Assembly (NCBI GenBank): GCA_026195755.1
Contig: JAPHRL010000115.1
Location: 1 to 5,925, forward strand
DNA: 5,925 nucleotides
Direction of reading: 5' to 3'
From: Kangiella sp.
GTDB taxonomy: Bacteria > Pseudomonadota > Gammaproteobacteria > Enterobacterales > Kangiellaceae
Part shown: in pieces, positions 1-5,028 of the stretch
Position numbering within the stretch: the first letter of the stretch is position 1
Layout: each line of letters opens with the position of its first letter
Made by a program: the position numbers and the translations under genes
Notes under the pieces: generated by a model
What the model was told of the DNA's origin: nothing
What the model saw: the letters and a program-made list of their open reading frames with translations, nothing else
Database searches by the model: none

Positions 1-95
1 GAGCCAACGGTTCGCCTTATTTGTATCTAAAGAATATATCATTGACAGCATTCCCAGTGGTGAGTAGAAATAGGGTATCTATTGTTAAAGGATGA
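1..95 (+). CDS. Possible C-terminal end of an upstream gene (weak LytTR-like tail)
   Basis: A reading frame open from the window edge (first full codon at 3) runs 30 codons to a TGA at 93-95. Its end reads FPVVSRNRVSIVKG. That loosely resembles the last strand and helix of LytTR DNA-binding domains, which often end in a 'PVSRxxV' motif, but 30 residues are too few to assign a family. The stop lies only 6 bases before the ATG at 102, and the ribosome binding site of the next gene sits inside this frame, which is an operon-like arrangement. A 30-codon open frame can also arise by chance, so this is tentative. Another frame is open to about 67. Confidence 0.3.
   Translation, partial: ANGSPYLYLKNISLTAFPVVSRNRVSIVKG
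42..70 (+). promoter_or_regulatory. Candidate sigma-70 promoter for the DUF1579-like gene
   Basis: A perfect -35 box TTGACA (42-47) is followed after 17 bases by TAGAAA (65-70), which matches the -10 consensus at four of six positions. Transcription would start near 77, giving a leader of about 25 bases before the ATG at 102, with the ribosome binding site AAAGGA at 87-92. If the partial upstream frame is real, this promoter lies within its 3' end. Confidence 0.5.
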
Positions 96-101
96 AACCC
101 T

Positions 102-644
102 ATGAAGCTGTTCGCTCGTTTTATCACACTGCTGGTCATCAGCGGCGCTAGCGCTACGTTAAGTGCAGAATCTACGCCATCTTCACCCCCGCCCCCACCT
201 CCAGGCTGTCCAGCTGAAGAGCACCGACAATTTGATTTCTGGGTTGGCGAATGGGAAGTTTTTAATCCTGAAGGTCAAAAAGTGGGTGAGAATACCATTA
301 CCAAGGTTCTTGATGGCTGTGCTTTGCATGAAAGCTGGATAAGTGAAAGCCCATTCCGCGGTAATAGCTATAACATTTATGATGCTTCTCGTGGGGTGTG
401 GCATCAAAGCTGGGTCGATAATACAGGCACCTTGCTGCAACTTGAAGGTGGTACTAAAGATGGAGTCATGGAGTTGGTGGGAGAAACTCAGGGTGCTCAA
501 GGGAAAACACTGAACCGTATACGTTGGACGCAGGAGGAAGCATTTGTGCGTCAGGTCTGGCAGATTTCGCAAGATAACGGCGATAACTGGCAAACTATCT
601 TTAATGGGCTCTATAAACCAAAACAACAAGAAACCACGGATTGA
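102..644 (+). CDS. Exported DUF1579-like protein with hexaproline linker
   Basis: The protein has 180 residues. An N-terminal signal peptide (Lys and Arg near the start, hydrophobic residues 7-20, likely cleavage after SA at 21-22) points to export to the periplasm. A low-complexity Ser/Pro linker follows, with six consecutive prolines at 29-34. The remainder has the look of the DUF1579 family: FDFWVGEWEV at 44-53, DGCALHE at 71-77, YDASRGVWHQSWVDN at about 93-107, and a C-terminal run of Trp-rich strands. Such proteins are thought to form a lipocalin-like beta barrel; the ligand and function are unknown. Cys36 and Cys73 could form a disulfide. There is no lipobox, so it is unlikely to be a lipoprotein. 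The ATG at 102 is well placed after AAAGGA (87-92). The next gene begins 96 bases downstream with its own promoter candidate, so the two need not be co-transcribed. The family call comes from recognised motifs, not a search. Confidence 0.8.
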   Translation: MKLFARFITLLVISGASATLSAESTPSSPPPPPPGCPAEEHRQFDFWVGEWEVFNPEGQKVGENTITKVLDGCALHESWISESPFRGNSYNIYDASRGVWHQSWVDNTGTLLQLEGGTKDGVMELVGETQGAQGKTLNRIRWTQEEAFVRQVWQISQDNGDNWQTIFNGLYKPKQQETTD

Positions 645-668
645 GTGAACGGGGAGTTATATTAATAT

Positions 669-697
669 TTCCCAATTTTCGTAAACCCTAATACAAT
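669..697 (+). promoter_or_regulatory. Candidate sigma-70 promoter for the YebC-family gene
   Basis: TTCCCA (669-674, four of six matches to the -35 box) is separated by 17 bases from TACAAT (692-697, five of six matches to the -10 box). A start near 704 gives a leader of about 37 bases before the ATG at 741. A small interrupted inverted repeat (GGGA at 652-655, TCCC at 670-673, with a palindromic AT core between) overlaps the -35 box. Confidence 0.45.
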
Positions 698-740
698 ATC
701 CGGCTTATTTAGTCATCACATTTTATTGAGAGAGAATCCT

Positions 741-1457
741 ATGGGACGCGCTTTCCAGAACCGCAAAGAGTCTATGGCCAAAACCTCGGATCAAAATGCC
801 CGGGTTTACAGTAAATACAGCCGCGAAATTTATGTTTGCGCCAAGCAGGGCGGAGCAGAGCCTGAAAGTAATTTAGCGTTACGCAGCTTGATGGAGCGCG
901 CCAAGCGTGATCAGGTACCAGCGCACGTCATCCAAAAAGCTCTGGATAAAGCGCAAGGCGGTGCAGGCGAAGATTTTGCGGTTGCTCGATACGAAGGCTA
1001 TGCGCCCGGTAATGTGATGGTGATTGTTGAGTGCCTGACCGATAATCCAAACCGTACTTTTGGAGAAGTACGCCAGTGCTTTGTTAAAACTAAATCGAAA
1101 ATTGGCACCGAAGGTAGCGTCATGCATATGTTTGACCACAGTGCGATTTTCGTCTTTAAAAGCGATGATGAAGAAGGTGCTCTTGAGGCATTAATGATGG
1201 CGGATGTGGACGTCACTGACATTGAGTATGAAGACGGAAAAATCACAGTCTTTGCTCCGCAAACCGATTACTTCAAGGCCAGTCAGGCTCTGCAAGAGCA
1301 TTTTGGTGACATCGAGTTCGAAGTCGACGAGATTCAGTTTGTACCGAAAGTGATGACCCCGATTTCAGGCGAAGATCTTGAAATGTTTGAGAAATTTTTA
1401 GAAATGGCTAACGATCAGGACGACGTGCAGAATATTTATCATAGCGCAGAATATTAG
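741..1457 (+). CDS. YebC/TACO1-family protein, YeeN-type (UPF0082)
   Basis: The protein has 238 residues, the usual size for this family and equal to what I recall for E. coli YeeN. Family landmarks are the N-terminal MGRAFQNRKESMAK, then VYSKYSREIYVCAKQGG, RAKRDQVPAHVIQKALDKA, ARYEGYAPGNVMVIVECLTDNPNRT, and the C-terminal DDVQNIYH. The MGR start and lack of the MAGHSKW motif put it with the YeeN/YebC2 branch rather than classical YebC. Members were long annotated as DNA-binding regulators (PmpR). More recent work on YebC2 and TACO1 supports a ribosome-associated role that relieves stalling at proline-rich stretches, so a cytoplasmic translation role is likely. An in-frame TTG at 726 would add five residues, but the ATG at 741 fits the conserved family N-terminus and lies at good spacing from GAGAGAG (728-734). 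The gene appears monocistronic, closed by a strong terminator. Confidence 0.93.
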   Translation: MGRAFQNRKESMAKTSDQNARVYSKYSREIYVCAKQGGAEPESNLALRSLMERAKRDQVPAHVIQKALDKAQGGAGEDFAVARYEGYAPGNVMVIVECLTDNPNRTFGEVRQCFVKTKSKIGTEGSVMHMFDHSAIFVFKSDDEEGALEALMMADVDVTDIEYEDGKITVFAPQTDYFKASQALQEHFGDIEFEVDEIQFVPKVMTPISGEDLEMFEKFLEMANDQDDVQNIYHSAEY

Positions 1458-1484
1458 TTTCAATTCTAAGTAAATTTTTAGACC

Positions 1485-1523
1485 AAACCTCTTTAAGTTT
1501 TGAAGGCTTAAAGAGGTTTTTTT
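1485..1523 (+). terminator. Intrinsic terminator after the YebC-family gene
   Basis: A perfect 13-bp stem (AAACCTCTTTAAG at 1485-1497 with CTTAAAGAGGTTT at 1507-1519) encloses a 9-base loop and runs into seven T residues (1517-1523). It begins 28 bases after the stop codon. Confidence 0.92.
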
Positions 1524-1840
1524 ATCCCCGTTATGACCTCATTAATTGGCAGAGGTTCCCGTCTAAAAAAGTTCGCTTTAATATCGTGACAAAGTATACA
1601 TCGCTAACATTTTTTACAATAAAATTATCTTTATAATCAATCGGTTATCCAAAGTTTTGTTGTGGTTGAGTTGGCATGCGTTGTGACAATTGGTAGCCAT
1701 AAACGCAGTGTCTCTTTTCACAAAAAAATAACAAATCTATAAACTTGGGCTTACAAATAATTGAGTGTGAACTGAATCGTGTTTCTTGAATTTTGTGCGT
1801 GCTAAAACATAAGTCCACTAGTGACAAAAGGAGAAACATT
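1524..1840. other. AT-rich intergenic stretch without a recognisable gene
   Basis: About 317 bases separate the terminator from the next start codon. No convincing coding region is present on either strand. It holds a perfect TATAAT at 1632-1637, but the best nearby -35-like sequence (TTTACA, 1613-1618) is only 13 bases away, so this is a poor promoter as spaced. A better-spaced candidate lies at 1786-1813. No strong hairpin or tandem repeat was seen. The leader is long for a small gene, so an upstream start at 1632-1637 with a long untranslated region is possible but not shown. Confidence 0.5.
1786..1813 (+). promoter_or_regulatory. Candidate promoter for the four-cysteine gene pair
   Basis: TTGAAT (1786-1791) matches the -35 box at four of six positions. 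After 16 bases CATAAG (1808-1813) matches the -10 box at four of six. A start near 1820 would place the strong ribosome binding site AAAAGGAG (1826-1833) directly in a short leader before the ATG at 1841. The boxes are only moderate. Confidence 0.35.
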
Positions 1841-2116
1841 ATGAAGAAGTCAATTGTGGTTCTAAGTGTGGTTTTTGGTCTGGCAACTGGCGCTGCTTAT
1901 GCAGGCGACCCAGAGATTTTGAAAGAGCAGGATGTGCGTGCATGTGAAGCACAAACACAGCAAAAGACCAACGAGAAAGGACAGCAAGCTGAAAAGTCAT
2001 GTGAGTGTGAAATCGACAATACTGACTATGAAGCGCTGGCCGAAGCTAAGAAAAAAGGTGACTTAGCGAAAATCCAGAAAATTAAGCAGGAAGCAAAAGA
2101 AGCTTGTACTGAATAA
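1841..2116 (+). CDS. Small exported four-cysteine protein, copy 1
   Basis: The protein has 91 residues and belongs to no family I recognise. Residues 1-21 form a clear Sec signal peptide (MKK, hydrophobic core, AAYA before a predicted cut ahead of Gly22), leaving a mature periplasmic protein of about 70 residues. The mature part is rich in Glu, Lys, Gln and Ala and looks mostly helical, with a polar turn at IDNTDYEAL (58-66). Four cysteines (35, 54, 56, 89) have the spacing C-x18-C-x-C-x32-C and could form two disulfides. There is no haem-binding CxxCH and no lipobox. The ATG at 1841 is chosen because it starts the signal peptide and follows AAAAGGAG (1826-1833) at seven bases; an in-frame start at 1793 would put 16 odd residues ahead of the signal peptide. 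A paralogue lies 59 bases downstream, probably in the same transcript. Function is unknown. Confidence 0.85.
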   Translation: MKKSIVVLSVVFGLATGAAYAGDPEILKEQDVRACEAQTQQKTNEKGQQAEKSCECEIDNTDYEALAEAKKKGDLAKIQKIKQEAKEACTE

Positions 2117-2175
2117 TTATCGGAAATCTTTTATCCCCCACTCATATATTTTTTTAAATGTAAAAGGTGATTATC

Positions 2176-2457
2176 ATGAAAAAGAAACTATTATTACTCA
2201 GCGCAGTTATTGGTCTTGTTTTAGCTGGTACTTCTTTCGCAAATGAGGTCGAGAGTAGAAAACAGCAAGATCTACAAACCTGCGAGGCAAAAGCTGAGCA
2301 ATTACCCGAAGATGTCCGCGATAAGCAGCTAGAAGCATGCGAGTGTATTGTCGACAATACTGACTATGAAGCGTTAGTCGAAGCTGAGAACAATGCTGAT
2401 ACGGCAAAAGCCCAGAAAATTAAAACTGAGGCACGCCGAGCTTGTAGCGACAATTAA
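2176..2457 (+). CDS. Small exported four-cysteine protein, copy 2 (paralogue of copy 1)
   Basis: The protein has 93 residues and is a tandem paralogue of the preceding gene. From residue 30 to 92 the two align without gaps at about 30 of 63 identical positions by eye. Residues 1-22 are a signal peptide (MKKK, a Leu-rich core, cut likely after SFA). Cysteines 36, 55, 57 and 90 repeat exactly the spacing C-x18-C-x-C-x32-C. The segment DNTDYEAL (60-67) and the closing QKIKxEAxxAC are shared with copy 1. The mature chain is acidic and predicted to be helical and periplasmic. The ATG at 2176 follows AAAAGGTGA (2162-2170); an in-frame GTG at 2167 overlaps that site and would add only three residues. 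The gene ends in two consecutive TAA codons and is followed by tandem hairpins. No clear terminator separates it from copy 1, so co-transcription is likely. Function is unknown. Confidence 0.85.
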   Translation: MKKKLLLLSAVIGLVLAGTSFANEVESRKQQDLQTCEAKAEQLPEDVRDKQLEACECIVDNTDYEALVEAENNADTAKAQKIKTEARRACSDN

Positions 2458-2458
2458 T

Positions 2459-2513
2459 AAAGGAACCTTAGATTCATGCTTAGCATGAGCCTCTCCTAGC
2501 TAGAGGTTTCTTT
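2459..2513 (+). terminator. Branched hairpin, possible first terminator of the four-cysteine pair
   Basis: AAAGGAACCT (2459-2468) pairs with AGGTTTCTTT (2504-2513) over 10 bp with one G-T pair. Inside it are two smaller inverted repeats: TCATGCT/AGCATGA (2474-2480 and 2482-2488) and CCTCT/AGAGG (2490-2494 and 2502-2506, which competes with the outer stem). There is no uninterrupted T run after it, so it may act as a 3' end stabiliser or weak terminator. Confidence 0.4.
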
Positions 2514-2522
2514 ATAAAGCCT

Positions 2523-2553
2523 AAAAAGCTGGCCCTTGAGGCCGGCTTTTTTT
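2523..2553 (+). terminator. Intrinsic terminator before dnaK
   Basis: A 12-bp stem (AAAAAGCTGGCC at 2523-2534 with GGCCGGCTTTTT at 2540-2551, one G-T pair) with loop CTTGA leads into seven T residues (2547-2553). It isolates dnaK transcription from the upstream genes. Confidence 0.93.
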
Positions 2554-2584
2554 ATGCCCTCTTGGATTGCAACCCCTGCTTGCG

Positions 2585-2612
2585 CTTGAAATTTAGATCC
2601 TCAAACCAATAT
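2585..2612 (+). promoter_or_regulatory. Candidate upstream heat-shock (sigma-32) promoter of dnaK
   Basis: CTTGAAA (2585-2591) is identical to the sigma-32 -35 consensus. After 13 bases ACCAATAT (2605-2612) partly matches the -10 consensus CCCCATNT. If used, the leader to the dnaK ATG would be about 135 bases. The -10 element is imperfect, so this may be a secondary promoter. Confidence 0.4.
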
Positions 2613-2657
2613 AGGCTGATATTCGGTGGGTTGGTCAAAATATTATTCGGCTCAATT

Positions 2658-2694
2658 GATTAACCCCAAAAAAAGTAAGTTCAAGGGGTTGATC
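2658..2694. promoter_or_regulatory. Inverted repeat overlapping the dnaK promoter
   Basis: GATTAACCCC (2658-2667) and GGGGTTGATC (2685-2694) form a 10-bp inverted repeat with one G-T pair around a 17-base A-rich spacer. The right arm covers the -35 element of the proximal sigma-32 candidate. It does not match the CIRCE operator (TTAGCACTC-N9-GAGTGCTAA). It may be an operator or chance; no regulator can be named. Confidence 0.35.
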
Positions 2695-2715
2695 TCTAAA
2701 ACCCGCCCCCCATAT
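2688..2715 (+). promoter_or_regulatory. Proximal heat-shock (sigma-32) promoter of dnaK
   Basis: GTTGATC (2688-2694) keeps the TTGA core of the sigma-32 -35 element. After 13 bases there is a perfect CCCCATAT (2708-2715), the -10 consensus, within a run of six C. The start would lie near 2722, giving a leader of about 35 bases before dnaK. RpoH itself is not encoded here. Confidence 0.7.
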
Positions 2716-2756
2716 ATGTTTCAAGCAAGTTTTAACGTTATTTTTGGAGTAGTAAC

Positions 2757-4685
2757 ATGGCCAAAATTATTGGTATTGATTTAGGTACAACAAATTCATG
2801 TGTCGCCGTTATGGACGGTGATAAGCCGCGCGTTATCGAGAATTCTGAAGGTACGCGTACAACCCCTTCTATTATTGCTTTTACTGATGGCGAGACTTTG
2901 GTCGGCCAGTCAGCGAAGCGCCAGGCGGTGACTAACCCGCAAAATACTCTGTATGCTATCAAGCGTTTGATCGGTCGTAAGTTTAAAGACGACGTCGTTC
3001 AAAAAGACAGAGGTATGGTGCCATACAACATTATCGAAGCTGATAATGGTGATGCCTGGGTTGAAGCCAATGGTAAAAAAATGGCTCCGCCACAGATTTC
3101 TGCTGAAGTTCTTAAGAAAATGAAGAAAACAGCGGAAGATTTCCTGGGCGAAGAAGTTAAGGAAGCGGTTATCACGGTTCCTGCCTATTTCAACGACTCA
3201 CAACGTCAGGCGACTAAAGACGCCGGCCGTATCGCGGGTCTTGATGTGAAGCGTATTATTAATGAGCCAACTGCGGCGGCACTTGCCTATGGTATGGACA
3301 AAGAACGCGGTGATCGCACTATCGCGGTTTACGACTTAGGTGGTGGTACTTTCGATATCTCTATCATCGAAATCGCTGAAGTCGATGGCGAACACACCTT
3401 TGAAGTATTGTCGACTAACGGCGATACCTTCCTTGGTGGTGAAGATTTCGATATGCGCGTTATCGAATACTTGGCGGCTGAGTTCAAGAAAGACTCTGGC
3501 ATTGACCTGAAAGGCGATGCGTTAGCCATGCAACGTTTAAAAGAAGCGGGCGAGAAAGCTAAGATTGAATTGTCTTCAAGCACGCAAACTGAAGTCAATC
3601 TGCCTTACATCACAGCTGATGCAACAGGTCCTAAGCACTTAAACTTGAAATTGACTCGCGCCAAACTAGAAGCGCTAGTTGAAGACTTGATTGAGCGCAG
3701 CATGGAGCCCGTTAAGCAGGCGCTTAAAGATGCAGGTCTTTCAACCTCAGAAATTAATGACGTGATTCTAGTCGGTGGTCAAACCCGTATGCCTAAAGTA
3801 CAGGAAGCGGTTGCAGGCTTCTTCGGCAAAGAGCCACGTAAAGACGTTAACCCAGACGAAGCCGTTGCAGTGGGTGCCGCGATTCAAGGTGCAGTATTGT
3901 CAGGCGATGTTAAAGACGTATTGCTACTGGACGTAACGCCATTGTCACTTGGTATCGAAACCATGGGTGGCGTGATGACTCCGCTGATTGAGAAAAACAC
4001 GACGATTCCTACCAAGGCATCGCAAACGTTCTCAACTGCTGACGATAACCAGACCGCAGTAACTGTTCACGTCTTACAGGGTGAGCGTAAAATGGCTTCA
4101 GAGAATAAGTCACTAGGTCGTTTCGACCTGGCAGACATTCCACCAGCGCCACGCGGTATGCCACAAATTGAAGTAACTTTCGATATTGATGCGAACGGTA
4201 TCATGCACGTATCGGCGAAAGATAAAGCAACTGGTAAAGAGCAATCAATTCAGATTAAAGCCTCTTCAGGTTTGAGCGATGAAGAAGTCGATCAAATGAT
4301 TAAAGATGCCGAGGCGCACGCTGAAGACGATAAGAAGTTCCAGGAGCTAGTCGAAGCGCGTAACCAGGCTGATGGTTTGGTCCACGCAACTCGTAAATCG
4401 CTAAAAGATGAGAACATCACTTTCGAAGAAGGCGAGAAAGAAGCTATCGAGAAAGCGGCTAATGAGCTGGAAGAAGCGATTAAAGGCAATGAAATCGAAG
4501 ACATCAAAGCCAAAACTGAAGCTTTAAGTCAGGCATCAGCCAAGTTAGCAGAGCGTATGTATGCTAACGCCCAGGCAGAAGCCGGCCAGCAGGCTGGTGG
4601 TGAGCGGGCGCAAGGCCAAGGCGCCGCTGATGATGTGGTGGACGCCGAGTTCACTGAAGTTAAGGACGAAGACAAAAAGCAATAA
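2757..4685 (+). CDS. dnaK: Chaperone protein DnaK (Hsp70)
   Basis: This is a full-length DnaK of 642 residues, close to the usual 635-645. It is the cytoplasmic ATP-driven chaperone that binds exposed hydrophobic segments and works with DnaJ and GrpE. The nucleotide-binding domain (about 1-385) shows the three Hsp70 signatures: IDLGTTNS (7-14), VYDLGGGTFDIS (191-202, with the conserved Thr198) and VILVGGQTRMPKVQE (337-351). The linker DVLLLDVTPLSL (387-398) leads to the beta-sandwich substrate-binding domain (to about 505), the helical lid, and a Gly/Gln/Ala-rich tail ending in DDVVDAEFTEVKDEDKKQ. The ATG at 2757 follows GGAG (2746-2749) by seven bases and gives the canonical MAKIIGIDLG start. 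Sigma-32 promoter candidates lie just upstream, implying heat-shock control. No truncation or missing key residue is seen. The stop codon lies within the left end of the palindromic repeat at 4681. dnaJ follows after an unusually long 343-base gap. Confidence 0.99.
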   Translation: MAKIIGIDLGTTNSCVAVMDGDKPRVIENSEGTRTTPSIIAFTDGETLVGQSAKRQAVTNPQNTLYAIKRLIGRKFKDDVVQKDRGMVPYNIIEADNGDAWVEANGKKMAPPQISAEVLKKMKKTAEDFLGEEVKEAVITVPAYFNDSQRQATKDAGRIAGLDVKRIINEPTAAALAYGMDKERGDRTIAVYDLGGGTFDISIIEIAEVDGEHTFEVLSTNGDTFLGGEDFDMRVIEYLAAEFKKDSGIDLKGDALAMQRLKEAGEKAKIELSSSTQTEVNLPYITADATGPKHLNLKLTRAKLEALVEDLIERSMEPVKQALKDAGLSTSEINDVILVGGQTRMPKVQEAVAGFFGKEPRKDVNPDEAVAVGAAIQGAVLSGDVKDVLLLDVTPLSLGIETMGGVMTPLIEKNTTIPTKASQTFSTADDNQTAVTVHVLQGERKMASENKSLGRFDLADIPPAPRGMPQIEVTFDIDANGIMHVSAKDKATGKEQSIQIKASSGLSDEEVDQMIKDAEAHAEDDKKFQELVEARNQADGLVHATRKSLKDENITFEEGEKEAIEKAANELEEAIKGNEIEDIKAKTEALSQASAKLAERMYANAQAEAGQQAGGERAQGQGAADDVVDAEFTEVKDEDKKQ

Positions 4686-4805
4686 GCGTCTATTTGTCCC
4701 GATAGCTGTGTTGCAGAGTTTTCTGCGTGTGCGCACTTACTATTAGTAAGCTTACGCTACTCGAAAACTCTGCGCCTTACTCTCGAACCAAATATTTCGC
4801 TTATT
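4681..4805. repeat. 125-base imperfect palindromic repeat overlapping the dnaK stop
   Basis: The ends AATAAGCG (4681-4688) and CGCTTATT (4798-4805) are exact inverted copies. A second exact 11-bp pair, GCAGAGTTTTC (4713-4723) and GAAAACTCTGC (4763-4773), lies exactly 24 bases inward on each side. Between these, TATTTG and CGA-AG stretches also correspond with a one-base offset. The centre holds CTTACTA-T-TAGTAAG (4736-4750). The whole unit could fold as one long interrupted hairpin. This architecture resembles the short palindromic intergenic repeats (REP or MITE-like) of gammaproteobacteria; whether other copies exist in the genome cannot be seen from this window. The left end covers the last dnaK sense bases and the TAA stop. 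Confidence 0.7.
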
Positions 4806-4813
4806 GGAAGCTA
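4792..4813 (+). repeat. 22-base direct repeat, copy 1
   Basis: The 22 bases beginning ATATTTCGCTTATTGG match 4865-4886 at 21 of 22 positions, differing at one A/G. The copies are 73 bases apart, start to start. This copy overlaps the right end of the large palindrome. Confidence 0.85.
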
Positions 4814-4830
4814 AGGTTTCCAAGCTTTTT
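4804..4830 (+). terminator. Weak candidate terminator after dnaK
   Basis: TTGGAA (4804-4809) can pair with TTCCAA (4818-4823), or alternatively AAGCT (4808-4812) with AGCTT (4823-4827); five T follow (4826-4830). The stems are short and AT-rich, so any termination is likely partial, allowing read-through to dnaJ. Confidence 0.3.
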
Positions 4831-4864
4831 ATACCTTATAAGCGGATTTAGGTTTTAGGATCAG

Positions 4865-4886
4865 ATATTTCGCTTATTGGGAGCTA
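4865..4886 (+). repeat. 22-base direct repeat, copy 2
   Basis: This is the second copy of the element at 4792-4813, 21 of 22 identical. Its CGCTTAT (4871-4877) faces an inverted ATAAGCG at 4838-4844, so a smaller 40-base inverted-repeat unit (4838-4877) lies beside the large one. Confidence 0.85.
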
Positions 4887-4921
4887 GCATTTGGCTTTAA
4901 GTCGAAAATAGGAACAACGAT

Positions 4922-4959
4922 AACGCAGGATAGGGTCCCTTGGGATACCGTCCTGCGTT
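4922..4959 (+). other. Hairpin between dnaK and dnaJ
   Basis: AACGCAGGA (4922-4930) pairs perfectly with TCCTGCGTT (4951-4959). Inside, GGTCC (4934-4938) can pair with the GG and ACC of GGATACC (4943-4949) around a CTTG loop, extending the structure. Only three T follow, so it is not a classic terminator. It could be a processing site, an attenuating hairpin that sets the dnaK to dnaJ ratio, or a remnant of a repeat. The bases from here to the dnaJ start show no convincing promoter. Confidence 0.6.
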
Positions 4960-5028
4960 TGCTGTAGTGAGCTGTAAGTCAGCCAGAGCTCAACAATCAA
5001 AAGAGATCAACAACCAAAGTAGTTAAGT

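Noticed and set aside
183..629. 148-codon open frame on the - strand opposite the DUF1579-like gene
   Set aside because: It is a shadow of a well-supported + strand gene with signal peptide and family motifs; its product has no recognisable domain.
652..679. GGGA/TCCC hairpin followed by TTTT as a terminator after the DUF1579-like gene
   Set aside because: The stem is only four base pairs with an internal loop and the T run is displaced; more likely part of the downstream promoter region.
726..740. TTG start five codons before the YebC-family ATG
   Set aside because: The family N-terminus begins at MGR, and the TTG overlaps the likely ribosome binding site.
1613..1637. TTTACA and TATAAT as a promoter
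   Set aside because: Spacing is only 13 bases, too short for normal sigma-70 use, although the TATAAT itself is perfect.
1645..1839. 64-codon open frame on the - strand in the intergenic region
   Set aside because: Low-complexity AT-rich composition and no recognised domain; nothing else supports it.
1793..1840. Upstream in-frame start for four-cysteine copy 1
   Set aside because: It would place 16 residues before a standard signal peptide and ignore the strong AAAAGGAG site at 1826-1833.
4681..4886. CRISPR-like array from repeated motifs in the dnaK-dnaJ spacer
   Set aside because: Only two direct copies exist, with alternating inverted motifs, no regular spacers and no cas genes.
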